Shown: one piece after another, positions 33,174 to 43,140 of the stretch
Layout of the letters: each line of letters starts with the position of its first letter
How positions within the stretch are numbered: the first letter of the stretch is position 1
Source: JAPLJU01 sp036725345
GTDB lineage: Bacteria > Desulfobacterota > Syntrophia > Syntrophales > UBA2192
DNA: 64,000 nt
Assembly (NCBI GenBank): GCA_036725345.1
Contig: DAIMEJ010000003.1
Span: 141,377 to 205,376 of the forward strand
Reading direction: 5' to 3'
Notes under the pieces: model-generated
Told to the model about the DNA's origin: nothing
Database searches by the model: none
What the model saw: only the letters and a program-made list of their open reading frames with translations
Made by a program: the position numbers and the translations under genes

Positions 33174-34523
33174 TTATTTTCCTTCCTTCTGCAGGTCAGC
33201 GAGGAGCCTCTGGAAGGCGGGCGCCTCGCGAAGGAGCCTGCCGCCAACTTCGCGCAACCGGTCCACCTGCTCCCTGGGCAGGGTTAACCGGGTCTTCACC
33301 TGCTTGAAATAGAGACGCTCGGCCGGGTCTTTCAGGTTGTCGAAGGTGACAAGCGCGAAATAGGCATGACGCTCCGGACCGCCTGCCTGCCAGGCGGCCA
33401 GTTTCTCGTTTACCTGCTCCACCGTGTCGAGGGTTATCCGGTCGACCGGGATCGACCACATTTGGTCCGTCAGTATGTCTTTGTCCGGAGGCGCGGGGGA
33501 GCGGTCCCAATCCACCTCGGGGAAGCGCAGCGCATTCACGGCGATGACCACCAGCTTGCGGGCCCGGCGGAGACCGGGCAGTACCGTTTCACCCGGGTCG
33601 ACTTTCATAATCTCGAAGGCTCTGATCACCTCGCTCAGGCCGAGATTCTCCGAGAGACCGCCGTCGAAGGCGTGAACGTACGGGCGGGCAGGGTCCTCGT
33701 AGGTCTGCAGTGCGCGTGCGCGGAGCAGGGCCCGACCCGGCGTCTCGGACTCGCCGACAGCGGCCTCGGCAGCGGCCTGCCAGGCCGGTGCTTTTCTGCC
33801 GCAGGTCCCGCCGCGATTCTCGAATGTGATCGGCGTGAGCAGCGGCGGCAGCGCCGTCGAGGTGGCGACGGCACGCCCCAGTGTCACCCGTGACAGATCG
33901 CCGCAGATCGCATCGAACTGGTCCTGCGTAAAGCTGAACCGGGCGCCGCTGGTGACATCGGTGCCGTTGATGATCATGTAGGGCCCGTTGGCCTTCTGCA
34001 GGTCGCCGAAGGTCGCATGGTCGAAAACCGTCTCGTCGTAGAGCTCGGCGAAGAGATCCGACTTTCCGAAGGTCCCGGACGGGAGCCGGAACCAGTTGAC
34101 CGGGTTCAGGAGGATGCGTTTCGCCAGCTCCATCTCGAAGTTGCGCGACAGCACCCGCTCCTCGAACTCCTCGAACGTATTCTCGCCGCGGAGGGCGTAA
34201 TACGTGGCGGGGAACGTGCCGCCCGAGACCGCCGAGATCATGTCCACCTCGTCGAGGAGGCGGTGTTTGACGCCATTCACCGTTACCTCGGTGCGGCGCA
34301 GTTCCTCCAGGACGCCGTAGCCAAGCGCCGCTGCACGGATGCCGCCGCCGGAGATAGCGAGAACCACCATCCAATCGTCGGACTGGCCGGGGCGGCTCAT
34401 AGCGGGGCGGTAGCCGGATGCGCCGACCTGCTCAAACCGCGGCGTTTCGGGCCAGTGGGCGCAGCCTGCCGCCATGACAAGAAACAGCGGGACGACAAAC
34501 CATCTCCATACTTTCTTCTTCAT
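33174..34523 (-). CDS. Patatin-like phospholipase lipoprotein
   Basis: 449 residues with a lipoprotein signal (FVVPLFLVMAAGC). The oxyanion motif appears as SGGGIRAAALG near residues 58-68, the nucleophile Ser in SAVSGGTFPA (in place of the usual GTSAGG), and the catalytic Asp in DGGLSENLG. Patatin-like enzymes are acyl hydrolases for phospholipids or other lipid esters. Lipidation implies action in the periplasm or at the outer membrane. First cargo gene from the left attachment site, 178 bases in. A second patatin lies at 35198 but is only distantly similar. Confidence 0.88.
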   Translation of the reverse strand: MKKKVWRWFVVPLFLVMAAGCAHWPETPRFEQVGASGYRPAMSRPGQSDDWMVVLAISGGGIRAAALGYGVLEELRRTEVTVNGVKHRLLDEVDMISAVSGGTFPATYYALRGENTFEEFEERVLSRNFEMELAKRILLNPVNWFRLPSGTFGKSDLFAELYDETVFDHATFGDLQKANGPYMIINGTDVTSGARFSFTQDQFDAICGDLSRVTLGRAVATSTALPPLLTPITFENRGGTCGRKAPAWQAAAEAAVGESETPGRALLRARALQTYEDPARPYVHAFDGGLSENLGLSEVIRAFEIMKVDPGETVLPGLRRARKLVVIAVNALRFPEVDWDRSPAPPDKDILTDQMWSIPVDRITLDTVEQVNEKLAAWQAGGPERHAYFALVTFDNLKDPAERLYFKQVKTRLTLPREQVDRLREVGGRLLREAPAFQRLLADLQKEGK

Positions 34524-34694
34524 GCAGTCCCCTCTTACATCGCAGACGGAACAGATCGAACCGCAGGGTCAGAAATGACTCTGCGGTTCATTGTTAGTAA
34601 AGACAACTTTCTCCCATGATTTCATATTGAGCTGTCGAAAAGGGTTCGTGCGAAATATCCTCGCCGACTATGCCGCCTGTGCAGTGAGCTTTCT

Positions 34695-35006
34695 CTATTT
34701 CGATGCCGTCTTCCGAGGCGAAGGCTTTTTACTCTTGGCCGGCGGCTTCCCCATGCCAAGGATGAACGACCCGACCTGATCACCACGGCCTCTCTCAAAT
34801 ACGAGGCTGAGACGGTTGAATGGAATTTTTCGCCGTTCATGTCGGCCCCTCACATAATTCAGGAAACCATCGACAATGTGACGGGCGGCCTTCAGGTCCT
34901 TTGGAACCAGACGAGCTTCGGCAAAGCCGGTCTTGTCATATCTCACCACTATGCCGTAGAGAACGGCCCCTACATCTTCGAGACTCTCGACTTTATAACT
35001 TTTCAT
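34695..35006 (-). CDS. Hypothetical protein, 103 residues
   Basis: Start at 35006 chosen for its AGGAGGG site; a longer frame to 35057 would run close to the double palindrome upstream. The protein is basic with a Lys/Pro/Ser-rich tail (KPPAKSKKPSPRKTASK) and no membrane segment. I do not recognise a family. The paired palindromes at 35077-35112 are 70-105 bases upstream and are repeated before the HD-GYP gene, so the two genes may share a regulator. Confidence 0.6.
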   Translation of the reverse strand: MKSYKVESLEDVGAVLYGIVVRYDKTGFAEARLVPKDLKAARHIVDGFLNYVRGRHERRKIPFNRLSLVFERGRGDQVGSFILGMGKPPAKSKKPSPRKTASK

Positions 35007-35076
35007 TTGCTTCCCTCCTGACGGATGTTTCGTTTCATGGAAGGATTCGTACATCATTCCAATCCGTTGGTAAATG

Positions 35077-35112
35077 GGACCTTGGTCCTATCTGAACTGG
35101 ACTTTGGTCCAG
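35077..35112. promoter_or_regulatory. Double palindromic operator-like site (copy 1)
   Basis: GGACCTTGGTCC at 35077-35088 and CTGGACTTTGGTCCAG at 35097-35112, centres 22 bases apart (two helical turns). The same pair, in swapped order, occurs at 57109-57144. Dyad symmetry and spacing suggest a dimeric repressor, for example TetR type. Confidence 0.65.
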
Positions 35113-35197
35113 CCGGGCAGCGGTGCATATCGTTTATGGATCATTCAATATTCAAAGACCGGGACATGGCTGGGCGATCCCCGGATTTGATCAGGCA

Positions 35198-36289
35198 TCA
35201 TCGCATTTGCCTGAGTCTGGCTTCGATGAACTTCTGCCCCTGTTTTTCGCCATCCAGGATGAGTCGGTTGATGTTTTCCGGAGTTCGATCCAGTTTGCTT
35301 TCATAGGTCAGGCTTTTTGCAAGATCGGCGGACATTTCAATGACGGGGATGTGGTAGGGCTGGTCTGGATCTTCCGGAAATAGTTTAGGAATTTTAACGG
35401 GTCCCCGTATATCCCGTTCTGCCAGAAATTCTTCCCTGAATGCCCCCCTCGACAGCATTCGGTTGAGATCCTCGATTTCGCGCAGGCTCTGAAACAGGGA
35501 GACATTCCCCTCCAGTTCATTGCGCCGATCGGTGATATCAAAGGGTGACACCGGAATCCTGTCGCTCGTCGTCGGATTGATCTTGATGACCCAGATTTCC
35601 TGAGCCAGATTGTTGGTGCCGACAGAATCAAGGTTCAGCATGGAATCAATGGGCGGATTGTCGGAAAAAAGGCCGTCCCAGTAAGCCTGTTCATCAAGGA
35701 CGACTGCCGGGAAAATACTGGGGACGCAGGCGGATGCGAGGAGATGCTCGATTCTCATCGGCTCATGACGGGAATTGAATTTGTGCAGCCGTCCGCTGAG
35801 GATATTGCACGCGCCGATGATCAGGATCGGCGGCTCCGGCCGGGCACCCCAGGCCGCGCATTCCGAGAAATCAATGTGGGCTGCCAGCAATTCTTTCAGG
35901 TCGACAAACCGGCGCCGCATCCCCAGGGTGGCAAGGGAAACCCAGGTTCTGACCAGAGGGCCGGACGGGCTGAGATTGTATTGGGGAATTATCCCCTTGC
36001 TGGTCCACACCTGATGCTTGATGATGGAGTCGTTGAAGATACGCTCTTGAGGGGTCTGGGCGGTATTGTCCTCCCAGAAATCGATTAATCGTTTCCAGAC
36101 GCAATCATCACCCTTCCTCAGGGCGTACCAGATGAGAAAGGCACAGATCGCCCCCCCTGATGTACCGCTCAGGCTGACGATGTCGACGCGGTCCTGAATG
36201 TTGTTCTCGAACAGGGCTTTCAGCACGCCGGCCGTGAAGGCCGTCTGGCTGCCCCCCCCCTGACACGCGATCGCAACTTTAGGATTCAC
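35198..36289 (-). CDS. Patatin-like phospholipase (cytosolic type)
   Basis: 363 residues without a signal peptide. The oxyanion loop is GGGSQTAFTAG near residues 11-21, the nucleophile elbow GTSGG near 42-46 and the Asp motif YWDGLFSDN near 208. A long helical C-terminal part follows (RLRQMR at the end). Similar RssA/patatin-type proteins occur in Desulfobacterota, sometimes linked to PHA granules; here there is no PHA gene nearby. Leftward, same strand as the flanking genes but with wide gaps, so probably its own transcript. Confidence 0.85.
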   Translation of the reverse strand: MNPKVAIACQGGGSQTAFTAGVLKALFENNIQDRVDIVSLSGTSGGAICAFLIWYALRKGDDCVWKRLIDFWEDNTAQTPQERIFNDSIIKHQVWTSKGIIPQYNLSPSGPLVRTWVSLATLGMRRRFVDLKELLAAHIDFSECAAWGARPEPPILIIGACNILSGRLHKFNSRHEPMRIEHLLASACVPSIFPAVVLDEQAYWDGLFSDNPPIDSMLNLDSVGTNNLAQEIWVIKINPTTSDRIPVSPFDITDRRNELEGNVSLFQSLREIEDLNRMLSRGAFREEFLAERDIRGPVKIPKLFPEDPDQPYHIPVIEMSADLAKSLTYESKLDRTPENINRLILDGEKQGQKFIEARLRQMR

Positions 36290-36596
36290 GAACTCTTCCC
36301 TCCTTCACTATTAAGAACCTCATGATGTACCCCATGATGGAAGCGTGCAAGTCTCCGTTTGTTCCGGAGAAACCGCGATCCCCATGACCGATCCGACGGC
36401 AGCAAGTATAGTCTTCATGCCCTTCAACGTGCAACCCGATTCTGCTGTCGCGGGTGGAAGACCCTTTCGAGCTTTCAGACTCTAGGCTTCGTGTGCGGTC
36501 TCATGAGGACCCCGTTGCCCTCTCTGTCACGGCTGAAGCCATCCGAGCCGGAGAACCTGGAAGGGATCGAGAGCGCTGTGCTCGACAGAGGCATGA
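36290..36596. other. Intergenic region
   Basis: 307 bases between the patatin gene and the permease gene, both leftward. It should hold the patatin promoter. I see no other feature. Confidence 0.4.
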
Positions 36597-37697
36597 TTAC
36601 GACATCCCCTGCGGATTCCCCGTATGCCCCTGGTGGGTCTCCACCGGGGCGTCGCCGACCCAGGAACCCAGCAGGGTGTACGTCACGGCCAGCACCACGG
36701 GTCCGATGAAGAGGCCGATGATCCCGAACCCCAGGAGACCCCCGATCACGCCGGCGAAGATCAAGAGCAGCGGCAGGTCGGCGCCTTTCTTGATGAGAAC
36801 GGGCCTCAGGACGTTGTCCAGGGCGACGACGATGATCGACCACACCAGAAGCACGATGCCCCAGAGGGTCTGGCCGCTCCAGAACAGCCAGCCCACAGCC
36901 GGAAACAGGACGAGGGCCGGACCCAGCTGCGCGATGCAGAGGATGAACATGACGGCCGTGAGCACCGTGACCGCGGGCACGCCGGCCACGGCAAGGCCGA
37001 CCGCCCCGAGGCCGGTCTGGATGACGGCAGTCAGGCCGACACCAAGTGCCACCCCTCGGATCGTTTTGGCGGCCAGGACGACCACGTCGTCGCCGCGCTG
37101 TCCGGCAAGACGGCGTGCGAAGCGCCGCACCGCATCCGCCGCAGTTTCACCCCCGGAGTAAAGTATCGCGGCGATGATGACGGTCAGCAGGAACTGGACG
37201 ATCATCATCACCCGTCCACCGACACGGTCGGCAAGCCAGTTGAAGATCGTCCCCGCATGGGGGGCCAGGTATGCCGCGAGGTCTTCTCGCCCGGCTGAGG
37301 CCAGTTTTCCCCAGGTCTCGGCAATCTTCTGCCCGACGAAGGGGATCCCCGTCACCCATTCGGGAATCGGGGGAAAGCCCTCTGTCTCCAGGGACCTCAT
37401 GAGCGCGCCCACACGATCGGGAATTTCCAGGATGGTCAATACGGCCCCGATGACGGGACCGATCAGCAGCGCCAGCAGCAGCAGCGACATGACCGCCGCG
37501 GCCAGACCCCTCTTGCCGCCCAGAGCCGACTGGATACGAAGCAGGACCGGCCAGGTGGACGCGACGATGATGACAGCCCAGACGAGGGAAGGCAGAAACG
37601 GTTTCAGAATCCAGAAGTTTGCCGCAATCAGGACCCCGATGAAGAGCAGGGACAGCGTTGTGCGGGTCAGCTCCTGCGAGGAGTTGAACGTAGCCAT
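36597..37697 (-). CDS. AI-2E family transporter (PerM/YdiK-like permease)
   Basis: 366 residues from the ATG at 37697, chosen for its AAGGAAGGAG site. About eight membrane segments, with the N-terminal pair (LSLLFIGVLIAANFWIL, VWAVIIVASTWPVLLRI), a hydrophilic loop of ~80 residues, and the C-terminal membrane block ending in GLFIGPVVLAV, which is the family hallmark (GxxxGPVxxA). Members export signalling molecules or ions; the substrate cannot be named from sequence. It is followed after a 284-base gap by the efflux operon. Confidence 0.88.
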   Translation of the reverse strand: MATFNSSQELTRTTLSLLFIGVLIAANFWILKPFLPSLVWAVIIVASTWPVLLRIQSALGGKRGLAAAVMSLLLLALLIGPVIGAVLTILEIPDRVGALMRSLETEGFPPIPEWVTGIPFVGQKIAETWGKLASAGREDLAAYLAPHAGTIFNWLADRVGGRVMMIVQFLLTVIIAAILYSGGETAADAVRRFARRLAGQRGDDVVVLAAKTIRGVALGVGLTAVIQTGLGAVGLAVAGVPAVTVLTAVMFILCIAQLGPALVLFPAVGWLFWSGQTLWGIVLLVWSIIVVALDNVLRPVLIKKGADLPLLLIFAGVIGGLLGFGIIGLFIGPVVLAVTYTLLGSWVGDAPVETHQGHTGNPQGMS

Positions 37698-37981
37698 CAA
37701 AGTACTCCTTCCTTGCATTCATTTGCGGGCTTGCAACAAAACGCGCCTTACTCACGCGTCGTGCCGTTCGTTTGACCAGGGCGCATCGGCCGTAGAGGTT
37801 CTTTCCGCCTGCATTCTCCGTCTAACCTCGTACGCATGGTTCCCATCGATGGCCTGCAACGCCATCCGGGCCTATTCCCATGCATTACCGATCGCAGGCA
37901 GAGACAACCCCCGTTCGGTCGTCGACGGCTGAGTTGTTCTTGCCGAGAAACTGTTCCTTCGAGACGGCATTTCGCGCGTTC

Positions 37982-39481
37982 TCAATCCTTGCCCGGCCAG
38001 TAGTCCCCGCGATCTCTCATTTCCGCCTTGGTCTCCTCCGGGATCAGATCGTCCGCGTTATCGCTTTGGCGGACCTCCCAGCCGCCTCCGAGCGATCGGT
38101 ACACCTCGACGAGATTGACCGCTACGGCCCCCCGAATGGAGGCGAGTTGATCCTGCTGCGTAGCGAGGGTTCTCAGGGTGCTGACAACGGTGTTGTAATC
38201 CACCATACCTTCCATGTACTGTTCCATCGAGACGTCGGCGGCCCGCTGCGCCGCATCAGCCGCTTGCTGCAATTCCTTGAGCTGCAACAGCGATTGAAAG
38301 AACACCACCAGGGCACTCTCGACTTCGCCCTGTGCCCGGAGGACGATTTGCCTGTAATCTTCGAACAGTTGCTGGAAGGTCGCATCCTGGAGACGAATGT
38401 TGTTCTCGATTCGTCCGTAGTTAAGGATGTTCCAGCGCACCAAACCCCCGAAGTTGTAGGCGACAGAGCCCGAGTTGAAGAGGTCTGCAAACACCTGGCC
38501 GGTCGCCGTGTTCACCGTCGGGCCGATCACGCCTCCCAAAGCCAATTGCGGATAGAGGTCGGTCACGGCCACCCCGATCTGGGCACTTTGCGCCGCCAGT
38601 CTGCGCTCGGCTGCGCGAATGTCGGGGCGGCGACGGATCAGGTCCTGCGGCATGCCGACCGCAAGCACCGGCGAAACCGCCGGGATCGCTCCGGGCGTGC
38701 CCAGCCCCCTTGTGGGGTCGTGCGGCAACCGGCCGAGGAGAATGGCAAGCGCGATCTTGAACTGGCGCAGGGATTGCTCCAGGAGCACCACCGAGGCCCG
38801 CGTGTTGGAGAGGAGTGTCTGACCTTGCTCGACATCAAGGGCACTGATTTCACCGGCGTCGAATTTCGCCCGGCTGATGCGCACGCTTTCCTCCTGGTAG
38901 GTGACGTTCTTCCTGGCAACCGCGAGCCGCTGTTCGGTGGTGCGAATGAGCAGATAGGTCTGGGCGACCTCGCTGATCAAGGTCACAAGGACCCCGTCGT
39001 AGCTCGACAGGGTTGCGTCCAGGGCCGCCGACGCCGACTCGATCTGACGCCGGATTCGCCCCCAGACATCGATTTCCCACGTGAGGTTGAAGTTCAGGCT
39101 GTAAGCCTGTGACGACCCAGCCCCTGCTCCCGGGTCCACCACCGCGGCGGATGCACCGACAAACTGTTCTTGAGGAAAGAGAGTTCCCTTTGTGATCAGG
39201 AGGACCTGGCGCGCCTGCAGCACACGCAGCCCGGCCGAGCGGAGAGTCAGGTTGCCCGCCACGGCCTCATCGATAAGCCGGTCGAGGACCGCATCCTGAA
39301 AGGCGTCCTTCCACCAGCGCGGTTCCACGGGCGGCGTCGTCTTCAGGCGATTATCCTCAAATTCGGACCATTGCGTTGCGACCGGGGCCGTGGGGGGCTT
39401 GTAGGCAGGACCCACCATGCAGCCGGCGAGAAAGCAACTGAACCCTGCGAGAAGACTGATGATTTTGACTGCCCGTTTCAT
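37982..39481 (-). CDS. NodT-family outer membrane efflux lipoprotein
   Basis: 499 residues from the ATG at 39481; the longer frame to 39721 overlaps the membrane fusion gene and is a shadow. The lipoprotein signal ends CFLAGC, then MVGPAYKPPTAP, the classic start of NodT/OprM-type proteins. Two repeated helical OEP halves follow. It forms the outer-membrane channel for the adjacent HlyD-type adaptor and FUSC pump. Only 10 bases separate the two genes. Last gene of a four-gene leftward operon. Confidence 0.93.
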   Translation of the reverse strand: MKRAVKIISLLAGFSCFLAGCMVGPAYKPPTAPVATQWSEFEDNRLKTTPPVEPRWWKDAFQDAVLDRLIDEAVAGNLTLRSAGLRVLQARQVLLITKGTLFPQEQFVGASAAVVDPGAGAGSSQAYSLNFNLTWEIDVWGRIRRQIESASAALDATLSSYDGVLVTLISEVAQTYLLIRTTEQRLAVARKNVTYQEESVRISRAKFDAGEISALDVEQGQTLLSNTRASVVLLEQSLRQFKIALAILLGRLPHDPTRGLGTPGAIPAVSPVLAVGMPQDLIRRRPDIRAAERRLAAQSAQIGVAVTDLYPQLALGGVIGPTVNTATGQVFADLFNSGSVAYNFGGLVRWNILNYGRIENNIRLQDATFQQLFEDYRQIVLRAQGEVESALVVFFQSLLQLKELQQAADAAQRAADVSMEQYMEGMVDYNTVVSTLRTLATQQDQLASIRGAVAVNLVEVYRSLGGGWEVRQSDNADDLIPEETKAEMRDRGDYWPGKD

Positions 39482-39491
39482 GCAGATTCCC

Positions 39492-40619
39492 CTACCTGGC
39501 TTGAGACGCGCGGGATCCGTCCTGTCGACCGGCGGCTGTGCCGGTTCTGACCAGCACCGAGCACGTCGTTCCGATGCGCAGCTTGATGTCCTCCGGCACC
39601 TCGAGAAGACGGACCCGAACAGGGATCCGCTGGGCCAACCGGATCCACTCGAAGGTCGGACTGACCCGCGGCAGGAGGTTTCCCGCCGTGCTGCCATCCT
39701 GCTGATAAATGCCCCAGCCAAGGCTGTCTACGACTCCCTCGATGGGCCGATCGGGGTACGTCATGAGAATGACAACCGCACGATCGCCGGGCTTGATGCG
39801 CGCGATGACGTTTTCCTTAAAGTAGCCATCCACCCAATGACTCGAGGTATCGACGAGGGCCAGCGCCGGTTGGTTGGCGACGACATGACTGCCTGTCGAA
39901 AGGCGGAGATTCGTAACGTATCCGTTCGCCGGTGCGCGCACCTGCGTGAACTCGAGATTGAGTTTCGCCTGATCGAGTGCTGCCTGGGCCTGGCGAATCT
40001 GCGCATTTTCATCGCCCAGAGCGCCGAGCTTGGCCTGCACCTCGGCCAGTGCAGCCTGCGCTTTGACCAGATTCGCCTCGCTCTGGACGAGAACGGCCGT
40101 CGCAGCCTTCTTTTCCTCCAGGCTGATCACGTAAGTGGCCTGGGCACGTTCGACGGCTTTTTTCGACGTGGCGTTCTTGGGCAACAGTTCCTGTTGCCGA
40201 TCGTACTCGGCCTTGTACTTCACAACCGCCGCATCGACCTGCGCGATGGCACTTTTGGCCTGTTGAATGGAAGCGCGCGCCACGTCCACTCCCGCCCTGG
40301 CCGAATCCACCTGTTTCGTCAACGCCCTGACATTGTCGCCCGTCTGATCGAGCTGGGCGCGCGCCTGGTCCAGGCTTGCCTTGTAGGTACGCGGATCGAT
40401 CTCGAACAGCAGGTCGCCGGCGCGGACGAACTGATTGTCCTGCACCGCCACGACGACGACGGGGCCGGAGACGCGCGGCGCGATCTCAATCACATGGGCC
40501 TGCACCTGTCCGTTGCGGGTCCAGGGGTTTGTCAGGTGCGTCCAGTACTTGACGAGAACGGCCGCGATCGCGAGGAGTACAATCCCTCCAGTGATGATGT
40601 GTTTTCGTTCGAATTTCAT
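39492..40619 (-). CDS. HlyD/EmrA-type membrane fusion protein (AaeA-like)
   Basis: 375 residues from the ATG at 40619 (GGGAGGAA site). One N-terminal membrane anchor (HIITGGIVLLAIAAVLVKYW), then a biotinyl-lipoyl half (VSGPVVVVAVQDNQFVRAGD), a long coiled coil of about 130 residues with Ala/Gln-rich heptads, the second lipoyl half and a beta-barrel. It bridges the inner-membrane FUSC protein and the NodT channel. AaeAB of E. coli exports aromatic carboxylic acids; a similar role is an inference from the operon content. Confidence 0.93.
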   Translation of the reverse strand: MKFERKHIITGGIVLLAIAAVLVKYWTHLTNPWTRNGQVQAHVIEIAPRVSGPVVVVAVQDNQFVRAGDLLFEIDPRTYKASLDQARAQLDQTGDNVRALTKQVDSARAGVDVARASIQQAKSAIAQVDAAVVKYKAEYDRQQELLPKNATSKKAVERAQATYVISLEEKKAATAVLVQSEANLVKAQAALAEVQAKLGALGDENAQIRQAQAALDQAKLNLEFTQVRAPANGYVTNLRLSTGSHVVANQPALALVDTSSHWVDGYFKENVIARIKPGDRAVVILMTYPDRPIEGVVDSLGWGIYQQDGSTAGNLLPRVSPTFEWIRLAQRIPVRVRLLEVPEDIKLRIGTTCSVLVRTGTAAGRQDGSRASQAR

Positions 40620-40638
40620 CGCCAAAGATTCCTCCCGG

Positions 40639-40851
40639 TCAAAACGGTATTAGCAAATACCCGATAATGACTGTGTACAGCAGTGCGAAGGCCACGAAAA
40701 CCAAGGGCGGATAAAAGAGATTCCGGGACAGCCGTCTGCGGTTCAGCGCGCGGGAGGTCCAATATGCCAGCAGAACGCCAAGGCAGCCGGCCACGAGGGA
40801 AGGCGGCAGGTAGATGCCTCCCACGGTGAATTCACTGGGAATGTGGCTCAT
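40639..40851 (-). CDS. DUF1656 small membrane protein (AaeX-like)
   Basis: 70 residues with two membrane segments (LVAGCLGVLLAYWTS and PPLVFVAFALLYTVIIGYLL) and the typical start ...EFTVGGIYLPP of DUF1656. Its ATG overlaps the stop of the FUSC gene (ATGA, 40848-40851), showing translational coupling. In E. coli the homologous AaeX lies in the aaeXAB operon. A longer frame to 41130 is a shadow of the FUSC gene. Confidence 0.9.
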   Translation of the reverse strand: MSHIPSEFTVGGIYLPPSLVAGCLGVLLAYWTSRALNRRRLSRNLFYPPLVFVAFALLYTVIIGYLLIPF

Positions 40852-43019
40852 GAAAATCGTTCCTCTCTCCAACGGGCCCAATGGATGCGCTCGGCCGTTT
40901 GCGCGTAAGCCAGAGCCGCCTCGGAAACGCCGCGGTATCCGCCGAGCAATCGGAAGAAATTCTCCCCTTCCTCGCGGCTCACATCCCCCCCGGCTCGGTT
41001 GAGGGCCTCCTTGATCCGGCCCTCGAGACGGGTCAACCCGGCCTCCAGCCGCTGCGCAAGCGCCGCGGCCGGCTCCGATTCGGGATTCCCGGCCCATCTT
41101 CCGAACGTATCCCGTATTCCGACATGCCATGTCATGATGTCGTCGTGGAGCTCCCGGGCGAGGTGCTCCGTCTGGCGCACCGCACCGGCTTGGAGAAACT
41201 GTTCGATGCGATAGACCAGAACCTGGGTGCCGGTCACGAGGGCCTCGATCTGTTCGGGCGTGTTGTCGGGAAACCGTTTTTGATCAATGGATCCTCCCCA
41301 GGCTGCAAGCTTTGCCGGAAGGGAGCTCAATTGGTGCTCGTGAAACGCCGCAAGCCAGCGGTTCACGACTGATTCATGAACGGGATTCGCCGCCTTCCGG
41401 GCCATCAGGAACTCGGCGCTGCGAAAAAACCGATGCAGCAAACGCAGAAAGGCCTTCTCGGGCCGCGGCGAGCTCAACAGGTAGGACATGACGAACAGGT
41501 AGGCGAAGACCATGACGAAAAAGATATAGGCGTTGGCCATGGCGACGAAACTGTACACCTGGTGATTCTGGATCTGAAGGATGTTCAGGATGGCCATGCT
41601 GGTAAAGAATCGCGCCATGCCCGAGAGGAAGTAGCAGTTCAGAAACATGGTGATGAAGAGCAGCGAGCCGAGTCCGAGGAAGGTTGACAGCCTGGGCATG
41701 ACGAAGACGTAGATCGCCAGGCAGACCGCCGAGGTCACCGCCACGGGACCGATCAGCTTGCTGGCCCTGAGCTGCGGGACGAGGGCGACCAGCAGGGCAA
41801 TCGTGCCGGAAAACTGGAACCAGCCGGAATGCCCCGGCGGGTCGAACAGAATCCAGATCAGAAAACCGACACCGGTGGTCGCCGCCACGAACGCAGCGCT
41901 GCGCAGGTGATCCCAGTCCGGGACGGGAAAGGTTGCCGCCCGATCCCTCACACCGGAAACGAGCATCGGCTCCGGCTCGCCGGCGGTTTCAACGCGGCCC
42001 TCCAGTTCGAGTGCGCATTCCAACAATTCTGCCGTCAGCAACGCCAGGCGCGACATCTCCTGCCTGGCGACTTCGACCGCGGCGCGATCGAAGGGGGTGA
42101 GTCGCTCGAGAGCGACCGGGTCATTCGCCAGGCTGACGGGGCGCGGGAGATCCTCCGGTAAACGGCCCGCGAGCACCTGGGAGACCGCAGCAAAGTTCGC
42201 ATCGAGTCCGGCGAAATACGCCGGCAGGTTGGGGAAGACGGCCTGCACGTCAACCCGGATGAGTTCGGCAAAACCTGAGTGCCACCGACCGGCGGTCTCA
42301 AGCAGGGCGGTGGCTAATCCGTGAAAGCGCTCCCAGAGATGGCTCACCTCGCTGACCTCATGGCTCTCCGAACCTTCGGCCTGGAGGAACTGTTCGAACT
42401 GAGCCAGTTGCCGGACCGTTTTGCTTTGCACCCCCTTGAAACTCTCTACAAACAGCTGCCTGTCGAGCAGCCCGTCACGGCAGGAGTGAACGATGTCATT
42501 CAGGCCCTCCACCAGCGCGGCGCTTGATTTCCGGATTACTCCCCGGCTCGACTGCGGCCATAGAAAAACGGAGATCAGGGTATAGACCACCACCCCCATC
42601 ACCGTTTCAACGGTACGAAACACGGCACTCTCGAACATGTTTTCCGAGGATTCCAAATCCGACAGGAGGATGATCAAACAGACATAGCATGCCATCACCC
42701 AGAGGTAGGAATCCTTTTTCCGGCTCACCATCAGGTAGCTGGTGAAGAATACCCAGATGCACGTGAGGAGCAGGAAGAGCCACCGGTCCTGCGGCGCGAG
42801 GGCATGGATGGCCAGGGCTGCGAGGCATCCGGGGATTGTTCCCACGATGCGAAGAACACCCTTCCGGATCGAGGCGCCTGTTGTGGTCATGGCAATGACG
42901 GCCACCGCCCAACCGGCCCAGTACGGGTTCATCCAGCCGAACTGCATGGCGATGCCAAAGACCGAGGCAAAGGCCAGGCCCGTTTTAATCGCCTCTTTGA
43001 ACGCTGTGACCTTGTCCAT
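40848..43019 (-). CDS. Fusaric acid resistance / AaeB-type efflux pump (FUSC family)
   Basis: 723 residues. Two membrane blocks of about five or six segments each (residues ~12-165 and ~385-520), each followed by a large soluble helical part, the normal FUSC/AaeB layout. The start MDKVTAFKEAIKTGLAFAS is typical. First gene of the operon FUSC-DUF1656-HlyD-NodT, which together forms a complete tripartite exporter, probably for aromatic or other weak acids. The inducer and regulator are not obvious; no LysR gene adjoins. Confidence 0.93.
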   Translation of the reverse strand: MDKVTAFKEAIKTGLAFASVFGIAMQFGWMNPYWAGWAVAVIAMTTTGASIRKGVLRIVGTIPGCLAALAIHALAPQDRWLFLLLTCIWVFFTSYLMVSRKKDSYLWVMACYVCLIILLSDLESSENMFESAVFRTVETVMGVVVYTLISVFLWPQSSRGVIRKSSAALVEGLNDIVHSCRDGLLDRQLFVESFKGVQSKTVRQLAQFEQFLQAEGSESHEVSEVSHLWERFHGLATALLETAGRWHSGFAELIRVDVQAVFPNLPAYFAGLDANFAAVSQVLAGRLPEDLPRPVSLANDPVALERLTPFDRAAVEVARQEMSRLALLTAELLECALELEGRVETAGEPEPMLVSGVRDRAATFPVPDWDHLRSAAFVAATTGVGFLIWILFDPPGHSGWFQFSGTIALLVALVPQLRASKLIGPVAVTSAVCLAIYVFVMPRLSTFLGLGSLLFITMFLNCYFLSGMARFFTSMAILNILQIQNHQVYSFVAMANAYIFFVMVFAYLFVMSYLLSSPRPEKAFLRLLHRFFRSAEFLMARKAANPVHESVVNRWLAAFHEHQLSSLPAKLAAWGGSIDQKRFPDNTPEQIEALVTGTQVLVYRIEQFLQAGAVRQTEHLARELHDDIMTWHVGIRDTFGRWAGNPESEPAAALAQRLEAGLTRLEGRIKEALNRAGGDVSREEGENFFRLLGGYRGVSEAALAYAQTAERIHWARWREERFS

Positions 43020-43140
43020 GAATCCCCGCAGGCATCTCAGGTGGCCTCGCGGCCGGTTGGACGGACAGGCGCAAGCACCGCCACGCCCGTTGACGCCTTA
43101 TCGTCCGTCTGCGGATATGATCAGATTTGCCCCCGCCGCT

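Noticed and set aside
39417..40667. 416-codon + frame opposite the HlyD-type gene
   Set aside because: Shadow; the coiled coil and lipoyl halves are read on the minus strand.
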